From assembly GCF_000938265.1 (NCBI RefSeq), contig NZ_JYFC01000001.1, positions 496,001 through 560,000 of the forward strand: a DNA stretch of 64,000 bases, read 5' to 3'. Made by a program: the position numbers and the translations under genes. Of the stretch, positions 15,821-23,625 are shown one piece after another (the stretch's first letter is position 1; each line of letters starts with the position of its first letter). Source of the stretch: Agreia bicolorata (GTDB lineage Bacteria > Actinomycetota > Actinomycetes > Actinomycetales > Microbacteriaceae). Under the pieces are notes generated by a model that worked only from the letters and a program-made list of their open reading frames with translations, was not told where the DNA came from and searched no databases.

Positions 15821-16168
15821 GTGGATCATCGTTTGAACAGGCTCTTCATCACGGCGGCGAAAGAGCTTCACTTTGCCAAGGCCGCCAAGATCGAGGGCAT
15901 TCCGCGCTCGAGCATGATCGCCGCCGTCAAGCAGCTCGAGCAGAATCTGGGCTACCCGCTCTTCGACTACGACGCCGAGTCGACGGTTCTGACGCCCGAG
16001 GGAGTTGCCTTCGCCGAAAAGGCTGCGGCAGATCTCGCGAAATCGACAGGAAACTCCACGATCACGGTTCCCCAGGCCGGGGGCAAGGCGAAGGCGTCGA
16101 AGGGCAAGGGGCGAGCCCCGGCCGTCAAGGGCGCACCGCGAGTGGGAAAGCGCCGCCAGAGTCGCTGA
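15821..16168 (+). CDS. Minimal LysR-type helix-turn-helix protein
   Basis: 115 residues. Residues about 1-60 (LFITAAKELHFAKAAKIEGIP...LEQNLGYPLFDYD) follow the winged-helix DNA-binding domain of LysR regulators. There is no effector-binding domain; instead a Lys/Ala-rich basic tail (GKAKASKGKGRAPAVKG) ends the protein. GTG at 15821 has AGGACGG five bases upstream; an in-frame ATG at 15797 is less well placed. It is divergent from the glycine riboswitch. It may act as a short DNA-binding or nucoid-like protein; no target is known. I see no frameshift that would restore an effector domain downstream. Confidence 0.72.
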   Translation: MDHRLNRLFITAAKELHFAKAAKIEGIPRSSMIAAVKQLEQNLGYPLFDYDAESTVLTPEGVAFAEKAAADLAKSTGNSTITVPQAGGKAKASKGKGRAPAVKGAPRVGKRRQSR

Positions 16169-16212
16169 GCCCCGTTCGCTGAGCTTGTCGAAGCGCTGAG
16201 CCTATTGAAGCG
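16169..16212. repeat. Dispersed intergenic repeat (CGCTGAGC/TTGTCGAAGCG type)
   Basis: The gap between two convergent genes holds GCTGAGCTTGTCGAAGCGC with partial copies on both sides (TCGCTGAGC, GCTGAGCCTATTGAAGCGC). This matches a short palindromic repeat known to be scattered in many actinobacterial genomes. It may serve as a bidirectional terminator. Copy number in this genome cannot be seen here. Confidence 0.55.
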
Positions 16213-16947
16213 CTACTCCTCCTTCGACGGTCCCTCGGGCTTCTCGAACGGATCACGACGGATGCGCCGCACGGTGAGCGCGATCACCGTCGCGATCAAT
16301 GCCAGACCGCCGATCGACACCGCGATGGCAACGCCGATCCGGCCACCATCGGCACCGCCGTCGCCCGTGGACGCCGGATCGGCGGTCGCTGTGAGGGTCG
16401 GCGCCGGCTCCTCGGCCATCGTGGTCATCGAGGGCTCGGGCGTCACGGCGGGAGCGGAGTCCTCCCGTGGCGAGCCCGCCCACTGCGCGCCGCAAGCGGG
16501 GGCAGCCGCCATGCCGGGCAGCGAATTCCCGGTGTCGACGGGCTGATAGTCGAAGGTGTAACTGCCTGACGTCGGATGTCCGTCGCTCGAGACCACCTGC
16601 CAGGTCACGGTGTAGGTTCCGGGGTCTCCCAGGGCGACACCAGTGGAGACGACGACGCCGTCGACGACGACGACGCATCCGTTCTCGTGGAACGCACCCG
16701 ACGCATCCGTCACCTGAATCGCGAACGCGCTCGTGTCGCCGCCCAGGGTGATGAGCTCGTCGCTGTACGTCAGCGAGACCACGGTCGGATCGGTCGTGAT
16801 GACCTCGCCGACAGCGGGGGTCGACGACTCGAGCGCGTCATGCGCCGAGGCACTGGATGCGCCGGCAAACAGGAGTGCCGCACCGAGCAAGGCGGTCGCG
16901 GCGAGCGCAGAGGGCAGGGCGAAGAGGTGTCGAGTCACGCGCCTCAC
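16213..16947 (-). CDS. CopC-domain copper-binding protein, secreted and membrane-anchored
   Basis: 244 residues. The signal peptide is cut after ASSASA, leaving an N-terminal His (HDALESSTPAVGE), the usual first copper ligand of CopC. The Ig-like CopC domain spans about 36-140, ending SSDGHPTSGSYTFDY, which holds a second His. A Thr/Pro-rich linker and one C-terminal helix anchor it. No CopD lies next to it. Copper binding is inferred from the domain; the family includes proteins of unproven function. Confidence 0.85.
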   Translation of the reverse strand: MRRVTRHLFALPSALAATALLGAALLFAGASSASAHDALESSTPAVGEVITTDPTVVSLTYSDELITLGGDTSAFAIQVTDASGAFHENGCVVVVDGVVVSTGVALGDPGTYTVTWQVVSSDGHPTSGSYTFDYQPVDTGNSLPGMAAAPACGAQWAGSPREDSAPAVTPEPSMTTMAEEPAPTLTATADPASTGDGGADGGRIGVAIAVSIGGLALIATVIALTVRRIRRDPFEKPEGPSKEE

Positions 16948-17024
16948 GATAGCCGACGCTCTGCGAACGTGCGGTGTCGGAGGCTCCGTCTACGGTCTCA
17001 GCACATCGATTGAAAGGATGCCGA

Positions 17025-17444
17025 ATGAAAATTCTCCAGGCGACGAGTCTCGACAACGGGGCTCGTGGCGACGACTACAACTGGTGTATCGAGGGCGAGA
17101 TCGTCACCTTCGGATTCATCTGCGATCGAGATCGGCGCGACCCTGAGAACGGGTGTGGGTGCAGTCGAGGTTTCTCCGGTCTTGCGTCGCATCACGCGAC
17201 GACCACGGCGCTCGTACGTGCCACCACACTGAGCGAAGACGATGTGCGACTGGCTGTCGAGTCGAGCCTCTCCGACGGCGGCTGGCTGCGGTCGCTGTCG
17301 CTGTCGCCGCAGGAAGCCGACCGGATGGTCGACGAAACCCTCGACTTCATGCTCGACGTCGCCGAGTACTACGACGACGGAACGGTGATCGGCACGAGCT
17401 TCGATTGCACGTACGTGAGACGCCATTCAACGACCTCGGTCTAG
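17025..17444 (+). CDS. Hypothetical protein, cysteine-containing, actinobacterial
   Basis: 139 residues from the ATG at 17025 (AAAGGA upstream), beginning MKILQATSLDNGARGDDYNW. A central CDRDRRDPENGCGCSRGF segment has three of its four Cys close together, which could bind metal. The rest is acidic and helical. I do not recognise a characterised family, though similar small proteins occur in Microbacteriaceae. No signal or membrane segment. It is followed by a strong bidirectional hairpin. Confidence 0.65.
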   Translation: MKILQATSLDNGARGDDYNWCIEGEIVTFGFICDRDRRDPENGCGCSRGFSGLASHHATTTALVRATTLSEDDVRLAVESSLSDGGWLRSLSLSPQEADRMVDETLDFMLDVAEYYDDGTVIGTSFDCTYVRRHSTTSV

Positions 17445-17458
17445 ACCGGTGGCTCTCC

Positions 17459-17484
17459 TGAGCGGCCACGTGCCTGGCCGCTCA
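17459..17484. terminator. Bidirectional terminator hairpin
   Basis: TGAGCGGCCA (17459-17468) pairs perfectly with TGGCCGCTCA (17475-17484), 6-nt loop, between two convergent genes that end at 17444 and 17508. Confidence 0.75.
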
Positions 17485-17507
17485 GCGCCCTGAATTCGCG
17501 CAGCGCA

Positions 17508-18257
17508 TCAGGTTGCCGCGATACTTCCGGCGGCGGCAACGTCGTAGGGCCGACGCCGGTCGCGAATCGTCACGACACCGATCGCTGTCACCCAGACCAA
17601 CCATGGGAAGGTCGCGAAGAGCGCGGTGCCCGCTCCCCCGGCGGCGAAGAACGATGCGGGGTCGGTTCCCCCGAACATCGTCGGAACGGCGATGAGATTC
17701 AACGCCGCCACCGAGTAGGCGAGCCAGCCCGTCCACCGAGGCAGGGCCTCGGAGCCGAGCGTCACGTATGCGCTGGCGGCCGCGACCAGAGCCGTCAACA
17801 CGCATCCGATCGAACCGAAGAGAACGGTGTGACCCACGGTGAGGGCGCGCAGAACCGAGTAGTCGCCCGCCATGCCCGTCACGTCGAGAGCCGTGCCCGC
17901 CTCCATCGCGTCGCCGACGAGCGTCACCGCCACGAAGACGAGCCCTGCACCATATGCCAGGTCTGCGACCCACTGAAGGGCAACCTCGGCATGCGTGATG
18001 AGCTGGCGAAAACCCGCGAGAAACACGATGAGTGCGGCCATGAGCATCGTGTCGATGAGAATCGTGAGCAAGGTGCCGTTGCTCGTTCTCGTCATGAAGT
18101 CGACGAGGGCCAACTTGTCATCGAGGCTGGGCCGCGCGCCGACCACGAAGACCTGCACCGAGAACTCGGTCACGGTGAGAAGCGCCACGGCTATTGCGGC
18201 GATCCCTGTCCACAGCCTCACGTCCGGCATAACCTTCGTGTGCGGATGATGCGTCAT
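17508..18257 (-). CDS. Multi-pass membrane protein, function unknown
   Basis: 249 residues with about six hydrophobic segments (near 15-35, 60-80, 92-112, 135-165, 180-200, 212-232). The pattern is similar to DUF4386-type actinobacterial membrane proteins. There are no catalytic motifs. The ATG at 18257 follows a short upstream gap from the cupin gene on the same strand, so the two may be co-transcribed. Confidence 0.65.
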   Translation of the reverse strand: MTHHPHTKVMPDVRLWTGIAAIAVALLTVTEFSVQVFVVGARPSLDDKLALVDFMTRTSNGTLLTILIDTMLMAALIVFLAGFRQLITHAEVALQWVADLAYGAGLVFVAVTLVGDAMEAGTALDVTGMAGDYSVLRALTVGHTVLFGSIGCVLTALVAAASAYVTLGSEALPRWTGWLAYSVAALNLIAVPTMFGGTDPASFFAAGGAGTALFATFPWLVWVTAIGVVTIRDRRRPYDVAAAGSIAAT

Positions 18258-18284
18258 GGTCCGTACTCCCCCTGGTGCGCTGCT

Positions 18285-18316
18285 TCTTTTGTGCGCTATC
18301 TCTTTTGTGCGCTATC
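18285..18316. repeat. 16-bp tandem duplication
   Basis: TCTTTTGTGCGCTATC occurs twice in a row (18285-18300, 18301-18316), immediately past the stop of the cupin gene. It looks like replication slippage. Confidence 0.85.
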
Positions 18317-18317
18317 G

Positions 18318-18827
18318 CTAGGCATCGCAGTGCGAGAGGTCGGTCTCGGCGAGCGGCTTACCCTCGGGAATGATGTACGTGACCCACAGCACCACGTTCT
18401 CGTTGCCCTCGTTTCGCCCCTCGTGACGATAGCCCGCTCCTTCGATGATGCTGTCTCCGGTCTCGTAGACGTGCACGCCACTCGGATAGATGTCGGCATA
18501 GTGCGTCAGCGATCCCTGCGAGACGACCGCGACCAGCTGTCCGTAGTGACAGTGCACTCCGGTCGATGCCCCCGGCGCCAACGTGATTTCGCGAAAAGTG
18601 ACCCCGACGCCGTCGTCACCCGACACGGACACCTCGACCGGGGCATCCTGCTCACCGGCCGCGAGATCGACGGCCTCGACAGGGGCGTGGGACTCAGTAG
18701 GTGATTCGATGGCGGTGCTGGAGGTGGCGCCGGCCGTGCTCGAGCACGCGGACACTGCGAATGTCATCGCAAAGAGAAGTGCGGTCACGCGCACATAGTC
18801 GAGCGGGCGAGGTTGTGACGTTTTCAT
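18318..18827 (-). CDS. Cupin-domain lipoprotein
   Basis: 169 residues. The signal ends VSAC (Cys28), so it should be an exported lipoprotein. The body is a small cupin: GVHCHYGQL supplies the first metal-binding His pair, followed by VYETGDSIIEGAGYRHEGRNEG. I place the start at the ATG 18825-18827, seven bases after AAAGG; the frame extends upstream without support. Substrate and metal are unknown. The upstream region contains a LexA-like box shared with the divergent HNH gene. Confidence 0.75.
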   Translation of the reverse strand: MKTSQPRPLDYVRVTALLFAMTFAVSACSSTAGATSSTAIESPTESHAPVEAVDLAAGEQDAPVEVSVSGDDGVGVTFREITLAPGASTGVHCHYGQLVAVVSQGSLTHYADIYPSGVHVYETGDSIIEGAGYRHEGRNEGNENVVLWVTYIIPEGKPLAETDLSHCDA

Positions 18828-18924
18828 GGTCAACCTTTCGGACAGCATTGTCGAGTTGCGCTTATTGCTACACAGCGTAGTGACCTTAGTGTCACCGGGG
18901 TCGGAGAATATCTCCAGCACATAT

Positions 18925-18938
18925 CGAACATACGTTCT
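18925..18938. promoter_or_regulatory. LexA (SOS) box upstream of HNH gene
   Basis: CGAAC-ATAC-GTTCT matches the actinobacterial SOS box CGAAC-N4-GTTCG at 9 of 10 fixed positions. It sits in an AT-rich promoter region 66 bp before the HNH start codon. DUF222/13E12-type genes are known LexA targets in Mycobacterium tuberculosis, which supports the call. Confidence 0.65.
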
Positions 18939-19003
18939 ATTATCTGGATGAAACTGCTATCCTTAATTGGTATATAGATTGCACACACTGCGAAAGGTAC
19001 GCC

Positions 19004-20362
19004 GTGATAACCGAGCCCGACTATCGTCTTGTCAGCTCGTTTCGTGCGGCACTCGAAGAAGTACACGAGGTGTCGCGGCAGATCGCGTCGTTGCAGGCAG
19101 AGCGGGCGCGGTTGGTCACCGTCGCACAGGCCGCAGGCCGGGCACTGAACCCAGTAGACCGGTCGGGCGGAGGCCCGCAATGGTCGACTGAGGCAGTCGC
19201 GAGGCGCGAGTTAACGACAGAACTCGCCTCGGCAGAGAACCTGAGCGAGCGCGCGGCCTACGCACTCATCGAAACCAGTCACGAGCTCGCCGAGACATTC
19301 GTGCACACTCACCGCGCCCTGTATTCCGGTGAGATCTCTCTCCGCCATGCCGAGATCATCGTGCAATTCGGCAGTTGCCTCCCCGACGAGAAGCAGCTCG
19401 ACTTCGAACTGCGCATGCTCGAGCTCGCCAAGAAGCAGCCCGTGCATGTGCTGCGCACGAAGGCAAGTCGAGAAGCCAAGGCCGCCACCATGGAGGATGC
19501 CGTCGAGCGTCATCTGCACGCCGCCGAGACCCGAAACACGTTCGTCGACAGCACAGATGATGACGCGGGCATGTCGGTCTTCGGAATCCGGCAGCCCGCT
19601 GTCGAGAACGAGGCCATCCGCGACCGCCTCCACCGCTTCGCACTTGCGCTCAAGGCCGCGGGTGATCCCCGCACCATAACGCAGCTTCACGCGGATGTTG
19701 CGTCAGATCTGCTCCTGAACGGTCACCTCAGCATGCCGGGCGCTCCGGCACACGCGGTCCGCGCGCACGTCTATGTCACTGTGCCGGCCCTCTCGCTGCT
19801 CGGGTTCAGCGATGAGAGCGCATCTCTCGAGGGATACGGGCCCATAGACGCGCTGACTGCGACCCGGTTGACCGTCAACGCACCCTATTTCTCTCGGGTG
19901 TTGACCGACCCCGCCACCGGGGCGGTCATCACGGCCGGCGTCACCCGCTACAAACCAGACCCGAGAATGCGCGAACTGGTCGACCTCATCCACGTCACCT
20001 GCAGATTCCCGGGTTGCACACGAGCCGCCCGCGACTGCGACGCCGATCACAATGTGCCTTTTCCTCAGGGCGAGACGTCGATCGTGAACCTCGTTCCGCA
20101 ATGCGCACCCCACCACAAGGTGAAACACAAGACGGCGTGGCAGTTCATCACTCGAGCCGACGGCACCATGATCTCCATCTCACCGTCGGGTCATACGAGG
20201 CAGCACGACCCTCCAGCCCTGGCGAAGCCCGCCCCCAGACGCATCAGCTTTCCCGACGCACCAGACAACGTCGACCCACCGGCTCGCAATTGGTACCGCG
20301 GCACGGTCGACGAGGGAGTTCCCAGCTCACCTGTCACCGGTGCCGACGACCCGCCTTTCTGA
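19004..20362 (+). CDS. DUF222 HNH endonuclease-signature protein (13E12 type)
   Basis: 452 residues. A helical DUF222 domain occupies about 10-310. A C-terminal HNH nuclease motif follows (CRFPGCTRAARDCDADHNV...CAPHHKVKHKTAW), with the two Cys and the DH and HH pairs intact. GTG at 19004 has GAAAGG six bases upstream. The family is expanded in actinobacteria, often in many copies per genome, and its role in DNA metabolism or mobility is unsettled. A LexA box in front suggests DNA-damage induction. The 3' end carries a small stem (20355-20369) and faces the ABC-F gene. Confidence 0.88.
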   Translation: MITEPDYRLVSSFRAALEEVHEVSRQIASLQAERARLVTVAQAAGRALNPVDRSGGGPQWSTEAVARRELTTELASAENLSERAAYALIETSHELAETFVHTHRALYSGEISLRHAEIIVQFGSCLPDEKQLDFELRMLELAKKQPVHVLRTKASREAKAATMEDAVERHLHAAETRNTFVDSTDDDAGMSVFGIRQPAVENEAIRDRLHRFALALKAAGDPRTITQLHADVASDLLLNGHLSMPGAPAHAVRAHVYVTVPALSLLGFSDESASLEGYGPIDALTATRLTVNAPYFSRVLTDPATGAVITAGVTRYKPDPRMRELVDLIHVTCRFPGCTRAARDCDADHNVPFPQGETSIVNLVPQCAPHHKVKHKTAWQFITRADGTMISISPSGHTRQHDPPALAKPAPRRISFPDAPDNVDPPARNWYRGTVDEGVPSSPVTGADDPPF

Positions 20363-20395
20363 AAGAAAGCAATGATGGGCGGCACCGCCGAGTGC

Positions 20396-21991
20396 CTATG
20401 CCGCGCGCACGTCGATCTCGCCCGGCTCTGCGCCGGCCGCGCCGAACATGAGCATCCGGTTGGCGATCTTGTCGGTGAAGAACCGGTCGTGGCTGACCAC
20501 GACGACAGCGCCGGGAAAGTGCACGAGGGCGCGCTCCATGACCTGGGTGCTGGCGAGGTCAAGGTGGTTGGTCGGCTCGTCGAGTAGAAGAACGGATGCG
20601 CCGGACAGTAGGCACTGGGCCATCGCGACGCGGGCGCGCTGCCCTCCCGAGAGCTCGCGGATGCGCTTCTTGAGGTCGGCCTCCGAGAACTGGAACATGG
20701 CGAGGAATCGGCCCACCGATTTGCGCGTCGCGGTGAGGGCGAGGCTGTCGGGCAGCGCGTTGACCGCATGCGTGACCGTATCGTCGAGGTCGAGCTCGTC
20801 GAGCATCCGGTTGTATGACACGACCTTCGCACCCGACGCCCAGTCCACGTGGCCGTGATCCTGCTTCTCGTCACCGGTGAGCACGCGAAGCAGGGTGCTC
20901 TTGCCACTTCCGTTGGCACCGAGCACCACGATGCGATTGCCGCGACGGATCTCGAAGCCGAGACCAGTGAACAGCATCTTGTCGCCGTATGACTTCTCGA
21001 GCCCGTCGACGCGGCACAGCACGTCTTTGACGTGCAGGCCACCGTAGATCTCAGTGATGATCTGGTCGACGGGTCGAGGTGCGCGCGACTTCTTGATTCC
21101 CGACAGCTGCTTGTCGAGCTTCTTGCTCGAGGCCTTCGCCGCCTCGCGCCGGTCGGCGATGCCCTCGGCCTCGAAGGCCAGCAGCTCGTTCTCGTGCACG
21201 AACTGTGCCTCGAGCGTCTTGAGTCGGAACTGCTTCTGCACGATGTACTCGCCGAAGTTTCCGGGGTACTCGTGCAGGTGGTAGTTCTCGAGCTCGATGA
21301 TGCGGGTCACGACGACATCGAGGAACGCGCGATCGTGCGACACGATGATGGCCGCGCCCTTGAAGTCGCGGAACCAGGACTCGAGCCACTCCACGCCGGC
21401 CACATCGAGGAAGTTGGTCGGCTCATCGAGCAGCAGCACGTCGGGGTCTTCGAGCAGGATCTTCGCGAGCGCGGCACGGTTGCGCCATCCGCCCGACAGC
21501 GCGTCGATCGGGCACGTGCGGTGCGGCTCATCGAAGCCGAGCGTCGTGAGCGCCTGGTCGATCTTGCGCGTGTAGTCCCAGCCGTCGAGGCGTTCCATCT
21601 CGCCGAACAGCTCCGCCTGGCGCTCGATGAGCGCGTCGAGCGCGGACCCTCCCGACGGATCGGCCGCGATCGCCGCGTCGATCGACGCGAGCTCGTCTTC
21701 GACGGCGTGCACCTCGACGAACAACGCATCCAACACCTCGCTGATCGTCTGTTCGCCGTTCAGCTCGGAGAACTGCGAGAAGTAGCCGATCTTTACGCCC
21801 GATTCGACGGTGACCGTTCCCTGGTCGGGCTGCACCTGGTCGAGCACGAGCTTGAGCAGCGTCGTCTTGCCCGACCCGTTGCGGCCGATAAGTCCAACCC
21901 GGTCTTTGGGTTCGAGGCGAAAGAAGGCCTCGCGCAGAATCTGCGTGTTCTCGAACTTCACGCTCACGTCGTTCAGGCGAATCAGGCTCAT
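20396..21991 (-). CDS. ABC-F family ATPase (ribosome-associated type)
   Basis: 531 residues with two ABC domains (Walker A GRNGSGKT and GANGSGKS; signatures LSGGWRNR and LSGGQRAR), a charged linker between them and no membrane segment, the ABC-F arrangement. Such proteins act on the ribosome E-site as translation factors or antibiotic-resistance proteins; which applies here is not visible. It has an ATG start with a GAGAGGA site that abuts a leader hairpin at 22002-22024. The divergent K+ channel gene begins 94 nt away. Confidence 0.92.
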   Translation of the reverse strand: MSLIRLNDVSVKFENTQILREAFFRLEPKDRVGLIGRNGSGKTTLLKLVLDQVQPDQGTVTVESGVKIGYFSQFSELNGEQTISEVLDALFVEVHAVEDELASIDAAIAADPSGGSALDALIERQAELFGEMERLDGWDYTRKIDQALTTLGFDEPHRTCPIDALSGGWRNRAALAKILLEDPDVLLLDEPTNFLDVAGVEWLESWFRDFKGAAIIVSHDRAFLDVVVTRIIELENYHLHEYPGNFGEYIVQKQFRLKTLEAQFVHENELLAFEAEGIADRREAAKASSKKLDKQLSGIKKSRAPRPVDQIITEIYGGLHVKDVLCRVDGLEKSYGDKMLFTGLGFEIRRGNRIVVLGANGSGKSTLLRVLTGDEKQDHGHVDWASGAKVVSYNRMLDELDLDDTVTHAVNALPDSLALTATRKSVGRFLAMFQFSEADLKKRIRELSGGQRARVAMAQCLLSGASVLLLDEPTNHLDLASTQVMERALVHFPGAVVVVSHDRFFTDKIANRMLMFGAAGAEPGEIDVRAA

Positions 21992-22001
21992 GTGTGTTCC
22001 T

Positions 22002-22024
22002 CTCGAAGGCGATGCGCCTCGAGC
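22002..22024 (-). promoter_or_regulatory. Leader hairpin touching the ABC-F ribosome binding site
   Basis: On the minus strand CTCGAGGCG pairs with CGCCTTCGAG (one bulged base) just before the AGGA of the ABC-F gene. Such structures can modulate translation, and leader control is known for some ABC-F resistance genes. Confidence 0.4.
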
Positions 22025-22084
22025 GGCCCAGCGACTACAAGGCTACCCGCCTTGGCATACGTGGAGCGTCTGTAGAGTTTCGCC

Positions 22085-22819
22085 ATGAAGCTCGCACGAT
22101 GGCGGAAGATCACCGAATGGCCCTTGACGGTCTCTGCAGTCCTGTTCCTTGCCGCCTATGCGTGGGAGATCATCGCTCAGCTCTCCGGTCCCGCTGAGAC
22201 ACTCGCGGAAACAGTCATCCAGGCGACGTGGCTGCTCTTCGTCATCGACTACGTCGTGAGCCTGATTCTGTCCGAGAACCGTGCCCGATGGTTCGTGCAG
22301 CACCTGTTCGACCTGCTGGTGGTCGTGCTCCCGATGCTCCGACCGCTTCGACTGCTTCGCTTGCTCACGTTCCTTTCGGTTCTCAATCGGAGCCTGGGGA
22401 CCGCCGTTCGGGGGCGGGTCGTCGTCTACGTGGTGGGTGCCGCATCGTTGGCAGTCTTCGTGGCCGCGCTCGCTGCACTTGACGCGGAGAGGAACGCACC
22501 GGGCGCGACGATCACCACGTTCGGCGATGCCCTCTGGTGGGCCGTCGTCACCATCACCACGGTCGGTTACGGCGACCTCGCCCCCATCACGGTCGAAGGC
22601 CGGATGATCGCGGTAGCGCTCATGATCGGCGGCATCGGACTACTCGGGGTCGTCACCGCGACGCTCGCATCGTGGATCGTCGAGCGCGTCGCTCGAAAGG
22701 ACGAGGACCAGCAGGCGGCGACGCGCGTGGAACTGCGCGCCCTTACCGAAGAGATCGCTCAGCTACGCCGAGACTTGCGCTCGAACGAAGGTCTCGGAGC
22801 TCAGTCCCAGTCGAGGTAG
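22085..22819 (+). CDS. Voltage-gated-like potassium channel
   Basis: 244 residues. The selectivity filter TTVGYGD is at 158-164 between the last two helices. Upstream are about four hydrophobic segments, including RPLRLLRLL, an S4-like stretch with spaced Arg (about 86-94). The C-terminus is a short coiled coil. It should form a K+-selective tetramer in the membrane. The last 19 nt overlap the 3' end of the convergent hydrolase-like gene. Confidence 0.9.
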   Translation: MKLARWRKITEWPLTVSAVLFLAAYAWEIIAQLSGPAETLAETVIQATWLLFVIDYVVSLILSENRARWFVQHLFDLLVVVLPMLRPLRLLRLLTFLSVLNRSLGTAVRGRVVVYVVGAASLAVFVAALAALDAERNAPGATITTFGDALWWAVVTITTVGYGDLAPITVEGRMIAVALMIGGIGLLGVVTATLASWIVERVARKDEDQQAATRVELRALTEEIAQLRRDLRSNEGLGAQSQSR

Positions 22820-23352
22820 TCCTCGATCGCCCACGAGGTCGCGCCGACGTTTTCAGACGGGAACATGTGACCGCCGCCGTCGATGGACACAACACTCACG
22901 CGATCGGGAGCCGCGGCCTGCAGCGCCTCGCCGTTAGCGGGCGGAGTGACGTCGTCGTCAGACCCCTGGATGACCAGCACGGGCAGACCCTCGGCGAGCG
23001 TCAGGTCTCCCGCCTCGACACCGAGCAGAAGCACGCCGTTGACGCGGTCGTGGAAATCCAAGGCCACGGCGCGAGCGACGGATCCGCCGAACCCGTGGCC
23101 ACCCAGCCATGCATCCCTGATGCCCACGGCATCCATGATGTCGACCACGCTGCGGGCGAGGTCGTGCGCCGAGGCGCTGCCTGCGGCGATCCGCAGAACT
23201 CGGAAGTCTTCTTCGACGAGAATGTGGGCGAGCGTGCCGAGGTAGTCGATGGGAAGATCCGTGTCGGCGATCAGAACGACCGTCGGGCCGTTCCCCTCCA
23301 CCGCGTACGAGATCGCGCGTGCATCGGGTTCGAAGATCTGGTTTTCGGTCAT
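22801..23352 (-). CDS. Alpha/beta-hydrolase fold protein lacking the catalytic Ser
   Basis: 183 residues from the ATG at 23350-23352 with AAAGGGAG upstream. The strand order, the acid region (DDDVTPP near 132-138) and the catalytic-position His162 (GGGHMF) fit a small alpha/beta hydrolase. The nucleophile elbow reads GGHGFGG (84-90), so the GxSxG serine is replaced by Gly87. The protein may be non-enzymatic, or use another residue. It overlaps the K+ channel gene at the 3' ends. Confidence 0.75.
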   Translation of the reverse strand: MTENQIFEPDARAISYAVEGNGPTVVLIADTDLPIDYLGTLAHILVEEDFRVLRIAAGSASAHDLARSVVDIMDAVGIRDAWLGGHGFGGSVARAVALDFHDRVNGVLLLGVEAGDLTLAEGLPVLVIQGSDDDVTPPANGEALQAAAPDRVSVVSIDGGGHMFPSENVGATSWAIEDYLDWD

Positions 23353-23625
23353 GGTCTGGGCTCCCTTTCGTGCGACGGCGAAGCTCCCGCTCGCCTCCGA
23401 CACCCTACTGGAGTGAGAAATGGAAAGTGTGGATCAGGTCTGAGCGTCACAGCTACTGTGGACGCGTTCAGACTCGTCGACGTCCAATCTCCACGTTGCG
23501 GGGCAGGCGCGCGCGCCGCATCCGTCCTCGACGACGGCGCACAACAGCATCCGATAGACGTCAAGGCTATCGATCAGTCATCCTCCGCGTTCCCAGGGGT
23601 CGCCCGTGAGGTCCGGCCGAGTAAA
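23353..23625. other. Intergenic region without recognisable feature
   Basis: 273 bp between two minus-strand genes. Short frames exist on both strands but none has a credible start, ribosome binding site or family pattern. It forms the right flank of the lower-GC block around 23626-24800. Confidence 0.5.
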
